Source: Sphagnum magellanicum (lineage: Eukaryota > Streptophyta > Sphagnopsida > Sphagnales > Sphagnaceae). From it: DNA of 64,000 bases. Made by a program: the position numbers and the translations under genes. The stretch lies in NCBI GenBank assembly GCA_021904315.1, contig CM038923.1:12406038-12470037 (forward strand), in the 5' to 3' direction. How positions within the stretch are numbered: the stretch's first letter is position 1; every line of letters begins with the position of its first letter. Below the pieces are notes generated by a model that saw only the letters and a list, made by a program, of their open reading frames with translations, ran no database searches and was not told the DNA's origin. Shown piece after piece: positions 23,788-35,300 of this stretch.

Positions 23788-26700
23788 CAGTGTTGTGGGG
23801 GTACCTGGAAAATCTGAGTACCTGGGTCCGGTTCCGGGTATTGGGGACCTAACTGGAACTGACCCCATGAACTGATCAGGAACTGGAACTGGGGGTAGCC
23901 CAGTTTTTACTACCCAGGCAGCTAACCAGGCACTTGGTTCCCAAGGTGGACTTTTCAAATAACCGGAACTGGGGTTTGGTTACTTCAAGTGTAGGTACCT
24001 GGAATTGGGGGGTTTTTCACAAGAAAACCCAGTTCCAGTTAGTAGTTTAAAGTTAGATTACTATTTAGGGTTAGGTTAAGCTACTCTCTTCTCTCTTTCG
24101 CTCATCTCTTCTATTTCACTCTTTCTCTCTTTCCCTCTCGTTGTTCTTAGTCTTTGGTCTCGTTTCTTCCAGTAGCAAAGAGAAAGAGAAAGAGTGAAGT
24201 TTTCAAAGTTGCACTAGTTTTTTTTGTTTGCTAGGGTTGAAAAATCAAGGCCATGGAGGAGTTGGATGTTGTTTTCCCCAAAGAGCTAGAATTGTATTTT
24301 GAGATTTGTGCATCCCCATCAATGAGTGCTCCAACTGTAAGCACCATGTCGATTGCAAATAAATCAACAATGGGCAACGTTGGCAAAACAATGGGACTTT
24401 TGGAAGGTTTGAAGCTTGAACGCCACAACTTGGGTCTTTTTTGTGCCCAATAGCTTGTCCTCTTCAAAAGTAAGTTCAACTTCTAACCAACCCAAACATT
24501 TGAGGTGTCTTTTTTGTGGTCCTATTACTCCAAGTGTAGGACCTAGAAAAGGCATCATCACATACAAAACAACAAATGGGATTTTCACTTTTCAAAATCA
24601 TCTTGAGTTATTGCATCGACAATTGTGGAATGAGTGGGTTGATCAGGAGAAGGATGGTCTTAATGCAGAAAAACAACTTTCCAAAAAGAGGTTTAACTCG
24701 ACATCCTCAAACATTTCAAATTTTTTTGCGAATGTTATTCCTTATAGCAAGGACAACCCTAACCAAAAACAATTTGAAGAAGACTTGGCCTTGTTCATAG
24801 CCAAGGAATTGGTGCCCTTGTCTTTTGTTGAAGCTCTATTTTTTAGGAGGCTACTGATGAGGCAAAATCCTTGTGTTGTTTTTCCATCTAGGCGAGCCTT
24901 GGTGAATGATAACTTGCCTAGGTTGGCAGAATAGATTAAAGAAAGGTTTATATCATCTACCTTTAAATCATGCCATTTTTGCATTATATCATTTGATCTT
25001 TGGATCTCAAGAGTTGGAGTGGATACCTTTGTGATGATCGTGCATTTTTTGAATAACAAATGGGAGCTAGATGGGTTTTTTGAGATTGTAAACACTTTTG
25101 GGAATGCCATGGCCCTGCAAGTCAATGATGTGGTTGCAAAGTATAGGTTCAATGTTCAAATCATTGCATATGCAAAGCATGAAGGGGGTAATTTCAACAC
25201 CATGACAAATGCATTGACTTCAGTTGTTTCTTATGAAACATTGGGTTGGCAAACACCTTTTGTGGGGTCATGTTGGGGGCATATAATGTCAAAGTGTGTT
25301 CAATGTGCTATAGATGATGCTAAGGTTTCTATTGGACTAACTTTTGTTTCCATCAAGAAAGCCTAGTCCATTTTGCAAAAAACTATAACCTAGACCAAAA
25401 ATAATAGGAAGGGGTGGTAAGAGTGGCAGAAGGCATGCTTGGATAATGGTGTGCCACCCTAAAAGCTCAAGACTTTGGTGAAAACTAAGTTTGCATCTTG
25501 TGTCATCATATTTCAAGAAATTTTGGAATTTAGGAACACAATTGCCTGGTCTTATGGTTAGCAACTGTTAGTCATTGGCATTTCAAAATCGTGTGCCAAG
25601 CCTTCAGGTTTGGGTTGTAGCTCAAATTGTAGATATTTTGGGTCCTATTGTCTAGTTGTGTGTGTTAAACTAAAGTAGGGGGTACTAGTTCCTTTTTAAT
25701 GCCCTAGTTGTTGCAATTCCATTCATATGCCAAATGTGGGTTGAAAACTTGACCCTTGATTTTGGCAAAACCAAAGACTGTGATGGTGAATTTAAAATCT
25801 TAAAAGTACGCATGCAAAACCAAGTAATAATCGTTTTAAAACCCTTCTTTTCATTTATGTTTGGTTTCCAACCTCGCAAAGCTCATAACATGTTGGCCCT
25901 TATGTTGGATCCCCGGTACAAGGGATTAAGGTTGGTTATCAATTACATTGGTAAGGAATGGGCTTTCCAAATTGAAGGAAAATATGACAAACATGTATTG
26001 TTCCTGCTCTTAGTTTGTGCATACAAGGTTTTAAACCCTAGTGATACATGTGAAAAAGCCCCCAGTAGTTTTACATCCCAAAATTTTCAAACCACTAATT
26101 TGTATGATTGCATGGTTACAAATGAGGACATGCTTTTACTAGTAGTCAAAGAACAACTAACACATTTTAAGGTCAAGAAGGTCATTGATGATGAGTGTAA
26201 AGACCCTTTGGCATGGTGGAGAACCCAAGAGGGGCATTTCTCCTATGTCAGGTTTGTTGCTCGTCAAATCTTGGGAATTGTGGGATCGTAGATTGAAGCA
26301 AAAAAAGTTTTCAGCATTGCAAGTATTTGCACGAATCTACATTGTTCTAGGTTGGGCACAGAGAATTTTGATATGATTAGTAACATCTACAAGAATTGGC
26401 TTGAGGATTCTAGGGTTGGGGGTTCTCTATCCATGCAGAAATTCATGGAGATGGAGGAAACCCTAATGGACGATAATGAAGAGATCATTGCATCACTTGG
26501 CCTCTTGGAGGTGGATGAAGGCCAAAATAAGGTTTAAGGTTTAGGTATGTTTATTCTTTTTTTGCATTTTGATGTTTTTTTTTTCCAAGTTTTGTGTCAC
26601 AATTTGTGTTTCTTTATGTATTCTAAATTGTTTTTGGTGGTTGTAGGTCTTTGGGAGTGATGGCCAAAATAAGGATGTTGTTTGTTGCCTTGCAATGAAA

Positions 26701-27322
26701 AGTTGAATCCTTACACACCCAAACCTTAGAATTGAATGTGATGTAACCTAGACTTTTGACAAGTTTTCAAGTTTTCTTTCTTTCTTCCTTGCTATGCCAC
26801 TTTGCACTTGAGATGTTCTCATAGATATGGCAAAGGTAGGGCCTACAAGTGCATGAGTTGAAAAAAAACTTGAAACTAATTGGCAAAAAATAATTTGGTA
26901 TTGATCCATTTGCTTTGATGAATCTTAGCATTTTAAGTTTTAGTTTTTAGTGTTAGACTTTAGAAATAAGTTCATTATCCTTGAAATTGGCCTTCTCAAG
27001 GCTTTGTACTTTGATCCACTTGGATTTCTTTTCATAAAAATTTGCAATGTTCCTTGTTTCTTCGTTTCATTGTTTGAAAAAAATTCAATTTAAAAACTGA
27101 AATTGGAATCACAGGTAACCAAGTAACCGAAGTTAATTAACCAGAATCAAAACTGGCCCTCATTTCGACATCTGAAAAATTAACCAGAACCTCCCTTGAA
27201 ATATCCGGAATCGGAACCAGGTCCCAGTTATTTAAAAAGTACATAACCGGAACCGGTCTCAAGGATGTTGAGGTAACCGGAACCGGAGGTTACCTTTAAA
27301 ACCTAGGAACCGCACAACCCTG
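23788..27322 (+). mobile_element. hAT-superfamily DNA transposon, 3,535 bp, with intact ends
   Basis: Starts CAGTGTTGTGGGGGTACC and ends in the complement of CAGGGTTGTGCGGTTCC, matching the hAT terminal style CAGNGTTG. A perfect 8-bp target duplication GTTAGGAA flanks it (23,780-23,787 and 27,323-27,330), the length expected for hAT. Subterminal DNA at both ends is crowded with GGAACTGGAACTGG / AACCGGAACCGG motifs, likely transposase-binding repeats. The transposase gene inside is broken, so the copy cannot move on its own, although the ends could still be mobilised by an active relative. Confidence 0.9.
24253..26540 (+). pseudogene. hAT transposase pseudogene
   Basis: The gene starts at an ATG at 24,253. 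A BED-type zinc finger follows at about 24,505-24,610 (CLFC...HLELLH). The catalytic-region remnant FDLWISRVGVDTFVMIVHF is near 24,990. The C-terminal hAT dimerisation region is near 26,205-26,320 (DPLAWWRTQEGHFS, then QIEAKKVFSIAS in another frame). Frames change near 24,450 (perhaps an intron), stops occur at about 24,934, 25,364, 25,390 and several places up to 25,700, and the frame ends near 26,291. Domain order and length match a hAT transposase of roughly 700 residues. It is the remains of one gene, not several small ones. Confidence 0.8.
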
Positions 27323-27349
27323 GTTAGGAACTTCATGTTAAGGCCAAGT

Positions 27350-27540
27350 TACAACAGCCGGAAGTGTGTGGCTTTCGGTGACAAGACGTCCGGCGACGGC
27401 TGATTCCTGCGGTACTAACCGGTTCAGGTCCGCCGGTGCCGTCGCCGGCCGGACGACTCGCGCTGATAATACCCCCCGGCTCGCCGCCCGACGAGTCCCG
27501 GCAGCGCCCGCCCGCCCGCCGGCCGTGCTACTAATCCCAG
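27350..27540. other. GC- and CpG-rich patch between the hAT element and the expansin gene
   Basis: About 190 bp of very high GC with many CpG pairs (CGGCGACGGCTG, GTCGCCGGCCGGACGA, CCCGCCCGCCCGCCGGCC), in strong contrast to DNA on both sides. It ends abruptly at about 27,540. A short open frame runs through it but has no recognisable domain. It may be an unmethylated promoter-proximal island of the expansin gene, 530 bp downstream, or a recent insertion. Confidence 0.55.
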
Positions 27541-28071
27541 GATTTGTTCCCTAATTAGCAAGAGCAATTAGTATATAATTAGTACCTAATAATTAGCACT
27601 AATTAACTGTATGTTAGATCAGCTGATCTACACTACTAGTATTAGTTTGATACAGTTAGTTAATCTCAAACGAATTGCTGATTGATCGCTTAGTACTCAT
27701 ATATTCTGCTGCATCACATATTTCTAGTCATCGGCATTTTCTTCTCTAGTACTCATCATGATCATCATCAGCTCATGATCATGATCATCTGCATCTTTCC
27801 ACAAGAATTAGTTACCAAATTGTCTGAACAAGTTTGCTAGATCTGTTGAATCTTCATCGATGTAGTGTAATATAACTACGTGGAGATCAGTTGATATATT
27901 ATAACCTGCAGCTTGAGCCAGTGCTTCCAGGAGTTCTAGCTAGCTGCAGTAAGTTAATATCCGAGCTGCAATTTTTGTCGACTTATATTTATTTTGTGTA
28001 TTTATACTGCAGGCTGGGGTCTGTGGTCGTATCGATTCTAGCAAGCTAGCTGGGTGATCAGGAACAACAAT
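27541..28071 (+). promoter_or_regulatory. upstream region of the expansin gene
   Basis: Promoter and 5' leader by position. It contains clustered palindromic GATC/ATGATCATGATCAT sequence at about 27,757-27,790 and repeated AGCTAGC/CTAGC sites. No TATA box stands out clearly. Roles are not assigned. Confidence 0.35.
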
Positions 28072-29473
28072 ATGGCAGCTTTTGTAATTCCTGGACGCAG
28101 CACTCGTTTCATAGTGGCTCTGCTAGTACTAGTATGCAGCATTGCTGGTCATCTGCCCTTGCATTCTTGCCAGGAGAATTACTACGATCCCGAGTGGAAG
28201 CCAGCTGGTGGAACTTGGTATGGAGATCCTGATGGAGATGGGTCAGATGGTAAGTTGATCAAATGTGGAGGTAGTTGATCTCAAAACCCTTTTTTTTCAG
28301 CTCGACTAGCAAGGGAACAAGAGTTGCAGAATCTGCGTTATACTATGGTGCAGACATGACTTGGGTTTCTTTCTTTTTTTGGCGGGATTGCAGGAGGTGC
28401 ATGTGGGTATGGAGTGCTTTCTACTTCACCATACGGAAGCAGCATTGCCGCCGGGAACTCGCCCCTATTTCTGAACGGATCAGGCTGCGGAGTCTGTTAC
28501 GAGGTCAAGTGTAACCACACCGACCTCTGCAAGCCGACTGCTACCGATGTGGTCATCACAGACTTGTGTCCAGGAGGTGCTTTCTGTGATGGTAGCTTCC
28601 CCCACTTCGATCTCAGTGGAACTGCGATTAGCAACATGGCCATTTCTGGCCAGGAAGAAGCTCTCCGAACCGTCGCCGTTTATGATCTTCTCTACAGAAG
28701 GTAAACATTCAACCTCATGATCATCGTCAGATGTTAGAATCCCCCACAAGAATACAAGTATGTCGCATTCAACCGAATGCAAATCTTACTTGCTATCATG
28801 AATCCTGATAAGGACCGGGGTTGCCAGATCTTCTTCAGTTTAAGAGTAAATCCTTGGGGTAGTAAATTCTTTGGGAGAAAATCATTAACTAGACAGCTAA
28901 CTGGAATCCTATTGCGAACCCGTACTAGGATTCCGTGCTCGTATCCGGGACAAAACATTAGCTTCACAGTGGATTCTGGGTCCAACCCATTCTGGCTTTC
29001 ACTCATTGTCAAGTACGAGGGCGGTCCAGGAGACATCCAAGCTGTTCAAATCAAGCAGGTAAACTATAACTAGTACTCAAGCTAGCTGATCATATGCATG
29101 CATGCTTGCAGCATTATATACGTAAATTGTTGCAAATTTGTTATAAAATCTAGACTCGACGATTTTCTCTTTCGATCTAGCTGCTGCTAAAATATAAACG
29201 TGCTATTCCTCTGCATGCATGGGATGCTGATGCTTTGCTGCTGCTGCTGCTGCTGCTGCTTCGCTGCAGGCTGGAAACGACTCTGCGTGGCAGGCGATGA
29301 CACAGAACTGGGGTGCGAACTGGATGGTGCAATCCAACACGGGATCGGCACTTCAAGGCCCACTTTCCATTCGCTTGGCTACACAGCTAACTGGGCAAGT
29401 GGTCGTGGCTGCGGATGTCATACCCGCCGGATACGATCCCGGGGCCACTTACGAATCCTCGGTCCAGTTCTAA
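28072..29473 (+). CDS. beta-expansin, complete, 4 exons
   Basis: Exons 28072-28249, 28394-28700, 28929-29058 and 29270-29473 give 819 nt, 272 residues plus TAA, with GT-AG junctions and closing phases. Expansins are secreted wall proteins that loosen cellulose-matrix contacts without hydrolysis. Residues 1-33 form a signal peptide. The six-stranded double-psi barrel domain follows: GGACGYG (60-66), paired cysteines, TDLCPGG (115-121) and HFDLSGTA (130-137), the family signature with the conserved Asp132. The C-terminal cellulose-binding domain (about 175-270) has the aromatic residues expected (FWLSL, NDSAWQAM, NWGANW) and ends ATYESSVQF. The HFDLSGTA form, the N-terminal extension and the length favour the beta class over the alpha class. 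The ATG at 28,072 directly precedes the signal peptide. A CTG run lies just before the last acceptor. The 3' end of the coding sequence is tandemly repeated beyond the stop. Confidence 0.92.
29236..29260 (+). repeat. CTG microsatellite at an intron acceptor
   Basis: About eight CTG units end 9 bases before the AG acceptor of expansin exon 4, where the polypyrimidine tract belongs. Length changes here could affect splicing; that is inference. Confidence 0.8.
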
Positions 29474-29757
29474 GGGCCCTAGAATTTCACCGTACCCGCC
29501 GGATGCTCGCCCGGGACCACCTACGAATCTTCCGTCAGGTTCGCGAGGCCAAGAATTCACCGTACCCGTCAGATACTCGCCCGGTGCCACTTAAGCAACT
29601 TCCTCCGGGTCTAGAGCCTAGAATACTCCACACCTAATAAAATCTTGCTAATCTTCAGTCCAGTTTTAGAGCTTGGAATTCACCATTGGGCTAGCTAATT
29701 TAGAGCTTAGAATTGATCACCATCAGGCTAAATAGTTTAGAGCCAAACTTTCACCAT
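29421..29757 (+). repeat. decaying tandem array made from the 3' end of the expansin coding sequence
   Basis: Unit 1 (29,421-29,492) includes the last 17 codons and the stop of the expansin. Units 2 (29,493-29,562) and 3 (29,563-29,634) repeat it at a 70-72 bp period: TACCCGCCGGAT, CTCGCCCGG, CCAC.TA.GAA, then AGAATTCACCG. Shorter, more decayed units follow near 29,655-29,685, 29,689-29,722 and 29,728-29,757, each with TTTAGAGC.TAGAATT..CACCA. Only unit 1 is in the reading frame before the stop; the others lie in the probable 3' UTR. Confidence 0.8.
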
Positions 29758-29759
29758 AT

Positions 29760-32386
29760 AATTTAATCACTTTCCTAAAATATTGGAATTATTAAATCAT
29801 TAATTTAATTGAGGCTAAGGTTCCTTCCACAAGAAGAAAACTTCATTTTACACATTTTTCAAGCAATGAACATGAGCTTATTGGAAACCTTTTTTACTAG
29901 ACTCACAAGAATCATCTAGTTGCAAATTTGGTTGATTATTATGTGATTTTTCTACTTAGCCAAAATGGGTGGTGCATTGTAAATCATCTACTATCCTTTT
30001 TCAAGGAGATCCCACCTTTCTATTGTTTCTCTTATAGGGTAGTTTTGTTTCTTTTAGCTAAAGATATGAGAGTCACAAAGATGACAAATTGTTGTGGAAC
30101 AAATTATTGTGGCACTCTTATATACTTTAGTGCAAAAATATAGGAATTCAGTGTAATTGGAGGGCGCCTTAGTGTAATTTTTCCTCCACAAAGTGGGCAT
30201 TCCATTTTTTGAAACACCCCACTTTTTCTGTTTTTTTCCCTCATGATACCAAAAAAATGAAAAAATAAAAATCAGCACAGGTCTTTGCACTTAGGGTGAC
30301 TTTAGTTGAAGGTCCAAGGTCCAGGCACCAATGAATCCAAGCAATTTTTATTGGTCGCAAGCTTTAAATTGTTCCCAAGGCCTTTAGACGAGGGTCCAAG
30401 ACTAAAAAGTCACAAACTGAGGCTAAACCTACATTGGCACCTGTTTTGGAGGGAAAATCAAGTGGTTCAGACCAAAAACAATGCTAAAAGGAGAGCTCAT
30501 GATTTGGAGAACCAAGAATCAGGCTAGGTACCAAGGTATAGTCCAACTCAAGGATTCAATTTGCTTCAAATCAGTCCAAATTGGTTCCAAGGAAATTCGA
30601 CCAAGGTATAGTCCAACTCAAGGATTCAATTTGCTTCAAATCAGTCCAAATTGGTTCCAAGGAAATTTGACCCTGGACCCACGTCTAAAGTGGGCCTTAG
30701 TAAAACCCTTGGCCAGAGGCTTTCTCCAGAATCATGCCCACCTCAGCTCCACCTCACACAGCAAAGCCCACAGCCAAGGGTTTTACCTACACTCACATGG
30801 TTCTCTAATATGGCATCTTTCAACACTTGAGCCTTCTGGGTCTAGAGACTTGGTACAAATCGTGATGGTGGTGATACCATCACCCTTTGCTCTTTTCTTC
30901 TCTCTCCCTTTTTTAAATATGGTATCTACAACTCATGTTCAACACTAACTAATTCGTAAGAGGGCCAGCTGATTTAAAAAGAAAAACTAAGAGCAATTTG
31001 TCAAAATTCTAGAAAATCAAACCCAGCTCAAAACACAAAATAACTTTGAAACTTCGTCTACAAACCTTGAGACCCTGACTCCAAAATTGAATGCATAGCC
31101 AACACCTAATAATGGGTGGCACTGTAACATTCATTTTGAAGACTAAAAGCCTCCCACCCTAGGATCATCTACCCTAGATCTTATCCAATAAGTACTAATA
31201 AGACAAACATGTAACATGATCAGCACATGAAGAAGTTGTTCACATCAGTTTTCAGCTCTTCCCCGTATTGTTTATTCCACAAATTTATTCTTCATGAGCA
31301 TTTGAATTAACCAACTTGCACTTCAACTTTCAATTCACTATTGGTTTGAAAGGGTCCAATGGCAAAGCAAAATGACCCATCATGAAAAACATGAACTTGC
31401 ATACACAAAGACCAACAATAAGTTGGAGTGAACAAGGAGGGAGAAGATAGAAAATCAAAATAGAACTACAAAAGTGATGGGAAAGGGAAAATTTGGAAGC
31501 CATTCGACACCTCTGTCTCTTGATTACATGACCACATAATCCGAGATAAAGAGTAACTTGAGTATTGATGGCATTTGGTGGCATCATAAGCTAGTGTTGA
31601 CCCTCTAAAAATGTCAGGGCATCAAACTTTCAGGCACTAGATTTTCTTCATTTCTTGAAGGTCTTCAGGTATGTAGTTTGTACATTGCACCTGGTGCACC
31701 TTACAAGTAGTTTTCAATTGCCACAAGCCATGGAAGTAATGCCTTGGGAATTGATACAACTCTGAATACTAAAGAAGAAAGGGCCCAAGAGTAACAAGTA
31801 CATTCAATTTGGTCTGTTTCAAGAACACAGCTACCCATATCTCATCACTCCATTAGGCCCAGTTGTCTTGCTGGGAAATCTCACTCTAGAAACTCATAGC
31901 AGAAAAGGGGCATGGGAGATTATGATAACAACCACCTAGGTTCTAAGGTGTCACCAACCTCCTTTTAAGATCAGAAAACCCAAAATGGATCTAGACGTCT
32001 AAAGGAAAACCCACAAGCAAGCACAAAATCAGAGTTAACAGAAAACCAGACTTAGAAAGAAACACAGCCCGTGAATATTTACAAGCCCCCACAAATTCTA
32101 CAGAAAGATGATGTGTTTTGTATGGGGCACTAAGAAAGAGATGAGAGAATAAATGAATGCTACACATGATTGAAAATGCTGGAATGAAATGAAAACTTAC
32201 TCGTTTACTCATATGCTACACATGATTGGCAATGCCAATTCAATCCCGGGCTTCTCTTCAAAAAGAAGTTGAAAGCCTTTGCTGAAAGCTCAAGCACTTA
32301 GATCCCACTGTGTGTAAGGTCATCCCCATTTTGATTGATCCATACCCTTGTGTATGTGAATACCAATTCCTTCTTTGGGGGTCTGT
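29760..32386. other. intergenic between expansin and histidine kinase
   Basis: No supported gene. It contains a near-perfect 70-bp tandem duplication (30,531-30,670). The right end, below 32,386, should hold the 3' UTR and polyadenylation site of the minus-strand kinase gene. The rest shows nothing recognisable. Confidence 0.5.
30531..30670 (+). repeat. near-perfect 70-bp tandem duplication
   Basis: 30,531-30,600 and 30,601-30,670 both begin CCAAGGTATAGTCCAACTCA and differ at one or two positions. The near identity means a recent event in otherwise old DNA. Confidence 0.95.
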
Positions 32387-35300
32387 TTAGTTGGGAGAAC
32401 TTGGTGGATTGCCAAGCTTGTTCTTAAGAAACCTTTCGAGGAGCTTGTACAACTGGTTTTGGTTGAGTGGCTGCACAAATGAAAACATTATGCTTTAATA
32501 AGATATAGAGAATCTTTCTCTACCTCAATATTTTCCATGCCACAAAAGGGTACATGAGATAAATCCATGAAAAATAGCAGTTAAAAGTACCTTGGGGATG
32601 TAGTCATCCATGCCAGCACTGAAGCAAAGCTCATGTGTTCCCTTCATGACATCAGCCGTAACTGCAACAATAGGAAGGTGGCAATGTGGGCAAGCTCTCA
32701 CAGTTTCGCACTCCATTTTGGGCTCAGTTTCCTGTGTGGCCTGGCACAGATCACAATTCTCCACCTCCCATTCCCGAATCCGTCGTGTGGCTTCATAACC
32801 ATCCATCTGTCATCATACAACCTCAAATACCCATTTCAACATTTGCATGGCTTGGTCTGTTATCTCTATTTTGCACCAAACGAAGACAGTTGATAGAAAA
32901 GCACGTCTTGCACAGATAGCCAGTCCTATCATCAATCGAATGAAGACATGACCATATCTCTAGCTTGCACTTGGAGATTCAGAGTCTGACTCTGTAACAA
33001 AAGATCTGAACCAGCTTACATTCAGGCTGAGATTAACTTTGAAAGTTCTGCATGAATAAATTTCTGTAATTTGCTTTTGAAGGCAGAAGTCAAAAACAGA
33101 CAGGCTATTTTGAAATGGTGAATTGGGTACATAGCTTCTGACCATAAAATCAGTGACATTTGCTGTTTAAACCATTGCTCATACCTCTGGCATTTGAATG
33201 TCCATTAGAACCAAGTCAATTTCTTCGCCAGCTTCTTGTTTTCTCACAGCTGTAAGTGCCTCAACACCACCATTAACACTGACTACAGTCGCCCCATACC
33301 GTAGAAGCATGGAACTTGCAACTCTTCTATTCACCATGTTGTCATCCACCTGCACCCAAAGACAGATTGTCTCCTCTCAGCATCAAGCTACAAAAATTAC
33401 TGACATAGAGATGCACACAAGAAGCTGTATTGGAGTGTCATATAAACACCTACACAGAGAGCATCAAAAACCACATAGTTCTTGTATGAAAACCCTCTCA
33501 GTTCTGCTCTTTGCAGCAAAGTTCAAACCCTAAATCCAACAACTATGAGAACATAAAGTAGGAACATTTTTCCATTGCATAGTTTTCTCCTGATTCAATA
33601 GGCTTAGGAGATCATAAATGGGCAACACCCAAGAGCAATCATTGTGTGACACAGGCATAGTACCACTAGTAGGCGTTTCCCAACAAGCATTTTTGAATTT
33701 GTGTCCATTCTCCGAGACGTGTTTTGTTGCTGAACTCCAAGAGCTTTTAGAAGACCTGCTGCCAAAGTTGAATATCGAAGTGGCTTATGTACTGTAAATG
33801 AGAACCCTGCTTCCTGGAGTTCCTTTTGCATGTCAGATACCACTGGACGAGACAGAGCCAGGAATGGTAGCACTTTGGTCCCAGGTTCTTTCCGCAAAGA
33901 CTGAACCAAATTTAAGGCACAAGAATGTTCTAATCCTTGCAAATCTACTATCACAGCCTGGAAGCTTGGACCTTCTTTCCTGCAATATAAAGAGCCAAAA
34001 ATATGAGGTTAGCCATGAGAACAGTAAGGCACTGATCCACCCTCCAACCCACAAAAAGCCAAATTGCAGGTTCAAACTATGTGAAACTGGAACTTCAATC
34101 AATGTGTAATGACAAAAAAACAAGGAAACCTCTTAGAAGATAAACAGGATCACAAGGCTCCCCACCTTGTGAGTACATCTTGTGCAGACTGCACATCTTC
34201 AGCAGACTCAAGAATCACATCCAGCCTCCGCAAGTAAGTGGCAACAACCTCCTGCAATGCTCACCCCAACAGATCTGTTGTCAGTTTCTTTCCTCAATGA
34301 CAACTTCAAGAACACTACTATCCAACAGTTTCTGATAAAGAGTTCACACTGGAGAACTTTGGTTTTACAGTCATTGAAAAGTTCACAATGTGAAACATTG
34401 ACAAGCAAGGAAACGCACTTTCTGACTGTGGTGCAGTGTATGTACATTATGCAACCCTAAACCCTAAAAGCAACACTTCACCATTGGACTGCAATGATAC
34501 AGAAATACCAGGCTTTGATTAAATCTCTTACCTGTCGTACTGGATGTGGGTCAACAAGAAGAATTCGAATTCCTCTCAACTTCTCCTCCTCAATATCAGA
34601 CAGCTGTCGCTTCATTGAAAGGGAGATCTGAGAGAGGTTTCCACACTGGCCAGAGGTTGGAAATGTCAGGGAGAATTTGAACACACTGCCATCACCTGGC
34701 TTGCTATTAACTGAGATTTCTCCTTTCCTCAGCTTTACAAGTTTCTGCATACACCAAATAAAAAGCAACAAATGTTAACAACCTGGAACATCATTGTTCC
34801 ATAACAGATCTGATGAAGGGCTTCTGAGACATAGGTGCACCTTATGCTTGCACAGCTCTTGGAGATTCTCGGGCTAGATCAGTATCAAGTGGAACAGAAT
34901 CCATGGTTTCAGTAATGAAACTTCCACACAGGAGGTGCAACAGGACAGCACAACTATTGCTTCTACGGGGCTTGAAAGTCCTACAAGAAAACAACGTCTT
35001 ACTGTCGGTCCTACTAGATCTTCAAAGTGGAAAAGACTACACTGACTTACCTGGCAAATTGACAGGCCAATTCCTGTGCCCCCATATTCCCGAGAGGTAC
35101 TGCTGTCTGCTTGTACAAACGGCTCAAAAAGTCGAGGTTGCAAATGCTCAGGTATGCCAATACCTGCACACCCATATTCACAAGTTTCAATTATCTTCCA
35201 TCCCCTCTCTAACCCACACATACTTAAGCCCTACAAAAAGATCCGGAATTTCTGCAGCCTTCTTTTGTGCTGCAGTCGCCCAAAAAAAAACATGTTACTG

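Noticed and set aside
24253-26540. Several small host genes in the 24-26.5 kb region
   Set aside because: The order of BED finger, catalytic-region and dimerisation motifs inside a TIR-bounded unit with an 8-bp target duplication shows a single broken hAT transposase.
27366-27554. Arg/Ala/Pro-rich 62-codon frame
   Set aside because: It is produced by the CpG-rich patch. High GC removes stop codons in all frames, and no homology is evident.
29200-29637. 145-codon plus-strand frame over the last expansin exon
   Set aside because: It is out of frame with the expansin. The expansin frame gives the conserved C-terminal domain and its own stop.
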